The notes under the pieces: model-generated
What the model saw: the letters and a program-made list of their open reading frames with translations, nothing else
What the model was told of the DNA's origin: nothing
Databases searched by the model: none
DNA from: Epiperipatus broadwayi
Lineage: Eukaryota; Onychophora; Udeonychophora; Euonychophora; Peripatidae
Direction: 5' to 3'
Assembly: GCA_028023455.1 (NCBI GenBank)
Contig: JAQFVV010000049.1
Location: 5,920,855-5,984,854, forward strand
DNA: 64,000 bases
Position numbers and translations under genes: made by a program
In this document: in pieces, positions 58,646 to 64,000 of the stretch
Position numbering within the stretch: the stretch's first letter is position 1
Layout of the letters: each line of letters starts with the position of its first letter

Positions 58646-60228
58646 GATGATAATGTTTGATTTTTTAAAACAATATTATTATTATTATTTATTCCCAGAC
58701 TGGTTTTGTGCAATGACAAAATAGCAGACATTGTAATCTAATATTCTTATATCATAGCCCATCATGTACTTTTCTTGTAATCAGACTTTTAATGTATCAA
58801 GCAATATACAACTTAATTATATGTCTTTTGTTACCATAGATTTTTTTTTTCAAATATATTTTAATATTCTTTTACTTCTCTTCATCTTCTAAAAGGCTTC
58901 ATTATTTTATGATGGGTCTAAATTTGAATTGCTAAAGAAAATTATATTAAGAATTTGTTAACCATGTTAAATTGCAATTGATAGTTATGAATTTGGCCAC
59001 AGTATGCAGAAGCCTAATTATATCAAACTTAATAAAAAAATTATTAAATCTAATAAATGATTAGTAATAATTATTCATATGTTTATTTAAAAAAGATGGT
59101 GTAAAAGATATGAATAAAAAAAAAACAATTTTCAATAAAAGTGATAATATGAACTATGAAATAAAATTTATTACAGCATCAAACTAGTTTTATTTTTCAT
59201 TTTAATCTTTTAAAAATACTACTTAGTATTCAAATGATATACTTTTTCTATAGTCACTATTTCTATTGGCCATTATTAAAATATAATAAAACAAAAATAA
59301 ACAGAAAATACACAATTTAGGAACATATAATCATTTTCTTAAATATAGATCATAAAATAAATTTTATGTATGTCATAAAATGAAAAATGTGTATGATATA
59401 GTTAGAGTGACTTTATAATAATTTTGTCATGTGGATTTATGATAACAGTCATTTTGCAAAACTTTCTATAAAGATTAAAAATTAGTTTGATAACAAATTT
59501 AATTTAATAGTATTTCAAATTGATGAATTATAAAATTTTATGTAAAATATAGTACTGTGGACAATTTAATATTTGAAAATGATTATTTGAAATGTTATGT
59601 GTGTATAAATGTATCCACATGTTGAAAATATGTGTAAGGTTCATATCTATAGATATGTGTACATCCTGAATCTGTTCTATATACAAATTTTAAAATGTAG
59701 AAAGTTAAATTTCTTTTTAATTAATTTCTACTGTTTTATATTTTACATAATATTTTTTGAATCTCACAGATAACTAAAATGGTGAATATAGAAATTGGAA
59801 TCCAAAAATTTGTATTTAAGAAACAATTGAATGATCAATATTTAAATTAATAAATTTAGTAAGAAAAATTTATTAAAAACTGGATTTATTGTTACTAGCA
59901 TAAAGATAAATGCAACAAAATATCTCAGCATTTATAGAAGTATGATGCTTCTTCCTAATGACCAATAGTCATATTATATATTTTTTATTTTATAATAAGT
60001 ACATCTAAACATCTGACTGTAATTATTACCCTCTTGATAAAATTAAAGTAATAACTATATTTATATAACCAAAATGCTCAGCCAATCTGTAAGAATGTAA
60101 TGCTTTATTATTTCTGAAAAAGGCTATATTATATTTTGCTTTAAATTTAAAACATCAATATACATCTGACTGGGATCTTGACACTCCAGATAATAATTCA
60201 TTTACTGACAAAAATTCAGATGTATAGG
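58646..60228. other. No gene seen
   Basis: AT-rich anonymous sequence. Confidence 0.5.
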
Positions 60229-60241
60229 TAGATTTATTCAA
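60229..60241. repeat. Target-site duplication of P11, left
   Basis: TAGATTTATTCAA, identical to 60,697-60,709. Confidence 0.75.
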
Positions 60242-60696
60242 CATCACATGATCACCATCTTTTATGCTAGCACATAACTGTTATTAAACAAGCAAAACTG
60301 TCCATACAGTAGTGCTACCCTGTGCCAACCAGAGTAATCAATGGATGCCAGAAGGCTTGTGCATAAAATCCCCATCTAGTGCCCTACTCATCCAATATCC
60401 CCAGACTAGTTTCTGGCTATTGAGCTTAGATTGAAAATATTATTGTGTTTTCAATTTCATTCTCATAGTTTTGTAGTTGAGATAAAAGGTGGCTGCTGGA
60501 GGGTTGCATTAGATCCTAAGATCTAGGTGCAGTGCTCTCAGATCCAAGGCTCCTCACTGATGAAGTCCACAAGTCTGGGATATTGGATAAGTAGGCATTA
60601 GATGGGGATTTTATGCACAAGACTTCTGACATCCATTGATTACCCTGGTTGGCACAGGGTGGCAATACTATGTGGAGAGTTTTGCCTGTTTAATAA
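60242..60696. mobile_element. Palindromic element P11 with 13-bp target duplication
   Basis: TAGATTTATTCAA occurs perfectly at 60,229-60,241 and 60,697-60,709. Arms of about 130 bp are inverted (left TTATTAAACAAGCAAAAC, AATCAATGGATGCCAGAAG, GTGCATAAAATCCCCATCTA; right the complement). The left end has about 45 extra bases (ACATGATCACCATC...) also present in the half copy at 20.8 kb. The central block is GC-richer. No ORF. Diverged copy at 18.0 kb. Confidence 0.75.
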
Positions 60697-60709
60697 TAGA
60701 TTTATTCAA
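60697..60709. repeat. Target-site duplication of P11, right
   Basis: TAGATTTATTCAA, identical to 60,229-60,241. Confidence 0.75.
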
Positions 60710-61756
60710 GTTAAAATGTCTAGCATATGTAGGGGTGTGATATCTTCTTACAGTTTATGAAGGCCACTTATATTTTATATTTTATGATTAGCACATCAAT
60801 GCACATCTGACTGGAATTATTGCCCTCTAGTTAATAATAGCTACATATTCATTTATTAACTATAATTAAATGAATAATTGGTGTAATTAAAGGGCATAGT
60901 ATTGGAACAAACACAACACATCGCTAATAATAAAGCCCATATTAAATTTTCTGCTTTTTATTTAGTACATCAATACAAATCTGACTGGCAACATTACTCT
61001 TTATCTAGTATTACTCACTAAAACTGTAAAATATAAATAGATTATCTCTATGAGTCCAAAATAGATGAAGATGATACATCTATTTATTTGGAAAACGTTC
61101 TAATTTATTTATTTTTAACTTCAATTCTAGGTCAAAAGAAAGTCACGCAAATGCACTATCACTTATGCCACAAATTCTTTTTTCAATTTATTAACTATAA
61201 CTTTTTTCTAATCATATAATAATAGAACAATATAAGTATCCTAAACTTCAATTTCAATCCAGGAAAACTCCAAAGAATAAAAAAAAAACATATAGAAAAT
61301 GTTTTATAAAGACAAGCACCATTTACTTTCAAGAAACCGGAATAAAGTTTATTTGAAAAGTTTAGACATTTTTTTAAAGTCTGAATATATAATATTCTAT
61401 AAATTTTATAAATTTTTTTAGTTTCTACAAATTCTTTTAATAAGTAAAAATGAGAGATGTTTTCATTTTACTTTCTAAGAAGAGTCAATGGTTAAAACCC
61501 AGCGTGAAGGCTATTATACATATTTTTTCCATTTTACAGGAAATAAATTTTTCATTGCATTAATATAATAAAATACAAAATATTGACAAAAGATATAAAA
61601 ATTGAATTTTTATAAACTAATATAGTAAATTATTAAAATACGCATTTCAATTACATTACAGTATCATAAAAAATCTTTTGAAAATACTAATTCCATATTT
61701 TAAATTAATATTATTAACAAAAAATATAAAAAGTTAAAGAAGTCAATAAAAATTGG
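60710..61756. other. No gene seen
   Basis: AT-rich anonymous sequence. Confidence 0.5.
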
Positions 61757-61759
61757 ATA

Positions 61760-61809
<50 letters not shown>
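61757..61809. repeat. (ATT)n microsatellite
   Basis: About 17 units; nothing recognisable as a LINE next to it. Confidence 0.9.
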
Positions 61810-61811
<2 letters not shown>

Positions 61812-62280
61812 ATATCAGGCAAATTATATAGGTAAATATTATAGTATTGTACCGCGTTATTTTGTTAAAAAGTCAGGTAAATACAGAATGTCCATTTTCT
61901 TATTCAAATCTCAGATCATGAATTGTATACTTATTAATTATATTTCTTAGATTGTGTATCTCTATAATGTCTGATATTTTAGGTGTAAATGACTACGTTT
62001 TGTATCTCTATATGATTTGAGAATTATAGGTGTAAATGATTTTATTTTACAGTTCCTTGAATGTCTCATGAAATAAAAGCAGTTAACAAGGTATTGACAG
62101 TTCTTGGAAGGTTGTCATTTTCATTTTTATAAATACAAAAAAATTTAAATCATGAAATATTAAAACACTACAGGAAAAATTGCATCTATGTTTGTCAGTT
62201 CAGCATTTAGATTATAATGCTATGAGACTTGGAACATTATTTATATATAGTGTTGGAGAATTTCTACACTCTGAATACAT
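61810..62280. other. No gene seen
   Basis: AT-rich anonymous sequence. Confidence 0.5.
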
Positions 62281-62284
62281 TATG

Positions 62285-62515
62285 TAATGCAATTTATCCA
62301 TTTTACTTTGAACACTTTTTTGCAGAAACTTTTTATTATACATATATGCATATACAATCTTACATTTTAACTGTCCTGCAGTCTTCATCAGAGCTATGAT
62401 ATAGCTCTGAAAAAGACTGCAGGACAGTCAAAGCCTAAGATTGTATATGCATATATGTACAATAAAAGTTTTTTTGCTAAAAAGTGTTCAAAGTAGACTG
62501 GATAAATTGCATTTA
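62285..62515. mobile_element. Palindromic pair of degenerate hammerhead-like units (P12)
   Basis: Arms 62,299-62,397 and 62,398-62,508 are inverted copies (ATGCAATTTATCC ... GGATAAATTGCAT; ATATATGCATATACAATCTTA), meeting at GAGCTATGATATAGCTC. Each arm has GACTG/CAGTC stems next to CTGATGA (left, minus strand) or CTGAAAA (right), but GAAAC has decayed in both. Confidence 0.65.
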
Positions 62516-63382
62516 TATAAGATATTACAGCAAAGAATTTGGTAACATTATATAACACATTGTTCTGCAAAATTTTTAACTTTATATACTGGCTTTGGTA
62601 AGATTATTAAAAATAGATATTTAGATACTATACTTTAGGAATATTTATTTGCATCAATTTCAGTTAGGTTTTGATTAAATCTATTATCATTGCTATTAAT
62701 AAAAAATTACATTCCCATATGTTTTTGAACTGCAGGTATAAGTGATGACTGTTTTGTTAGCTTAATAATAAGATATTAATATTACTATACAGTGAATAAC
62801 ATTTTTATATATGGGTCACAGAGAACTTATGATACCAAATAATAAAGATTTTTGTGAACTTAAGATATAAACATTAAAATCATAGCACATCTTTGTTATA
62901 ATCAAATAACCAATGGTTAAAATAGTCGTTTAAACTGGAACCACATGATCTAGTAATTAACAATAGTACTTGCATTTTTAGTAGACACAGCATCTATCAT
63001 GATATTCAAGCTGATTCATTAAAAATAAATTTTACTAGATTCTTTTATATGGATGATGATTTGAAGCACAACATTTTTTCTCTTGTCATAAAGCAAGAAC
63101 TTCCCATAGAAAGATATATACATTAATTAATAATTTTTAATTGATATAACACATAAACATTAAACATATAGTAAAAAATTTTCATGTTTCAAACTAGAAA
63201 AAACATTCAGCTACAATATAACCAGGTAACTAACAAAATAGACAGTGCAAGCTGAATATCTTCTTCTTTATTTTTTTTTTTGCATTCCTTTATATATTCA
63301 CATAGATTACTTCTAATAAATCTCCACATAAACACTCTATGCAAATTTTTTTAAATAATTCCTTTATTTTTCTAACAGTTTT
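62516..63382. other. No gene seen
   Basis: AT-rich anonymous sequence. Confidence 0.5.
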
Positions 63383-63415
63383 GGCTGTCCTGCAATCTTC
63401 ATCGGAGCTACAAAA
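63375..63415 (-). repeat. Degenerate hammerhead-like unit fragment
   Basis: The minus strand reads GCTCCGATGAAGATTGCAGG then ACAGCCAAAACTGTTAG: the same family as 45.06 kb with stem and core mutations. Confidence 0.45.
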
Positions 63416-63439
63416 TTTAAACATATAATCATATAACCA

Positions 63440-64000
63440 TTATTCTATCATCATCATCAACCATTATCAATCCACTGCAGGATGAAGGCCTCTCCAAGTT
63501 CAATCCATCTTTTCCTATCTTTAGCTTCTCTTCTCCACATTACCCCTGCACACTTTCTTATTTCATCCATCCATCTCACATGTGGTCTCTTTCTGGGTCT
63601 TTTACAATCTCTTGGAATCCAGATTAAAATTTCAATTGTCTGCCTATTATCATCTTTTCTAACAATATGTCCAGCCCAACTCCACTTCAGTCTTTTAATT
63701 TTTTCAATGAGGTCAGTAAACACTTGTTTGTTTTCTTACCCATACATTACATTTTCAATCCCTTCTTGTTACTCCCAACATGCATCTCTCCATACTTCTT
63801 TGAGTGGTCTGAAGTCTCTGTATTGCTTTTTTATTAAGTGTTCAAGTCTCAGATCCATAAGTAAGAACTGGCAAAACACATTTATTAAAAACCTTCCCTT
63901 TCAAACAAATAGGCATATTTCCTTTTAGTATCAAGTTATTTCTACCAAAAGCACTCCAACCAAGTTTAATTCTATGATTAATTTCATCCAGTATATTTCC
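63440..64000 (-). pseudogene. RTE-like LINE 3' end (reverse transcriptase C-terminus), partial
   Basis: The 88-codon minus frame 63,457-63,723 reads RLKWSWAGHIVRKDDN, then KRPRKRPHVRWMDEIRKCAG, then WRREAKDRKRWIELGEAF, the stereotyped C-terminus of RTE/BovB-like LINE polyproteins. Upstream, in another frame, LPVLTYGSET (about 63,850-63,885) is followed by TGA where Trp is expected, and NMPICLKGKVFNKC lies beyond. The 3' end has a short (ATG)n tail (63,448-63,460), as RTE elements do. The copy continues past the window edge. It is a different family from the LINEs at 10-58 kb. Confidence 0.75.

Overview
The window looks like gene-poor, strongly AT-rich intergenic DNA from an animal, probably an invertebrate. 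Support: metazoan-type retroelements (several LINE copies with an APE-type endonuclease, reverse transcriptase and zf-RVT; Ty3/gypsy remnants), hAT and pogo-like DNA transposons, many tRNA-like modules, and a TTAGGG-containing minisatellite. I cannot name the species. No intact host gene is visible; two short candidate exons (18,916-19,009 minus; 32,497-32,608 plus) are the only possible host coding sequence I found.

Layout. 1-3,390: 5' part of an LTR retrotransposon on the minus strand (protease, gag in three frames, leader, tRNA-Lys primer site, probable LTR), cut by the window edge. 3,391-9,150: mostly anonymous DNA with two CpG-richer patches and one palindromic retroposon (6,279-7,001). 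9,161-9,854: a second palindrome carrying a tRNA-like module in each arm. 10,450-12,163: a LINE 3' fragment held between (AAT)n tracts. 13.9-29.7 kb: palindromic elements, a hAT transposase remnant (20.05-20.7 kb), a non-autonomous hAT with 8-bp target duplication (20,993-21,461) and an 800-bp palindrome with hammerhead-like hairpins (22,118-22,921). 32.4-34.4 kb: the CpG-richest stretch. 35.2-37.9 kb: LINE plus gypsy pol remnant. 37.9-41.6 kb: arrays of the 6.3-kb palindrome family, then a palindrome split by a 1,624-bp TA-flanked transposon. 43.1 kb: telomere-like minisatellite. 46.2-47.3 kb: another palindromic retroposon. 49.1-58.0 kb: four same-strand LINE copies head to tail, separated by ATT-type microsatellites; the last is nearly full length but broken. 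60-64 kb: palindromes and an RTE-like LINE 3' end.

Two themes deserve attention. First, one LINE family repeatedly lies between ATT/AAT microsatellites, and new copies appear to have landed in the tails of older ones. Second, several unrelated-looking palindromes are head-to-head dimers of SINE- or Penelope-like units flanked by perfect 13-15 bp direct repeats, the size expected from target-primed retroposition and not from cut-and-paste MITEs. All protein-coding mobile sequence here is disrupted.
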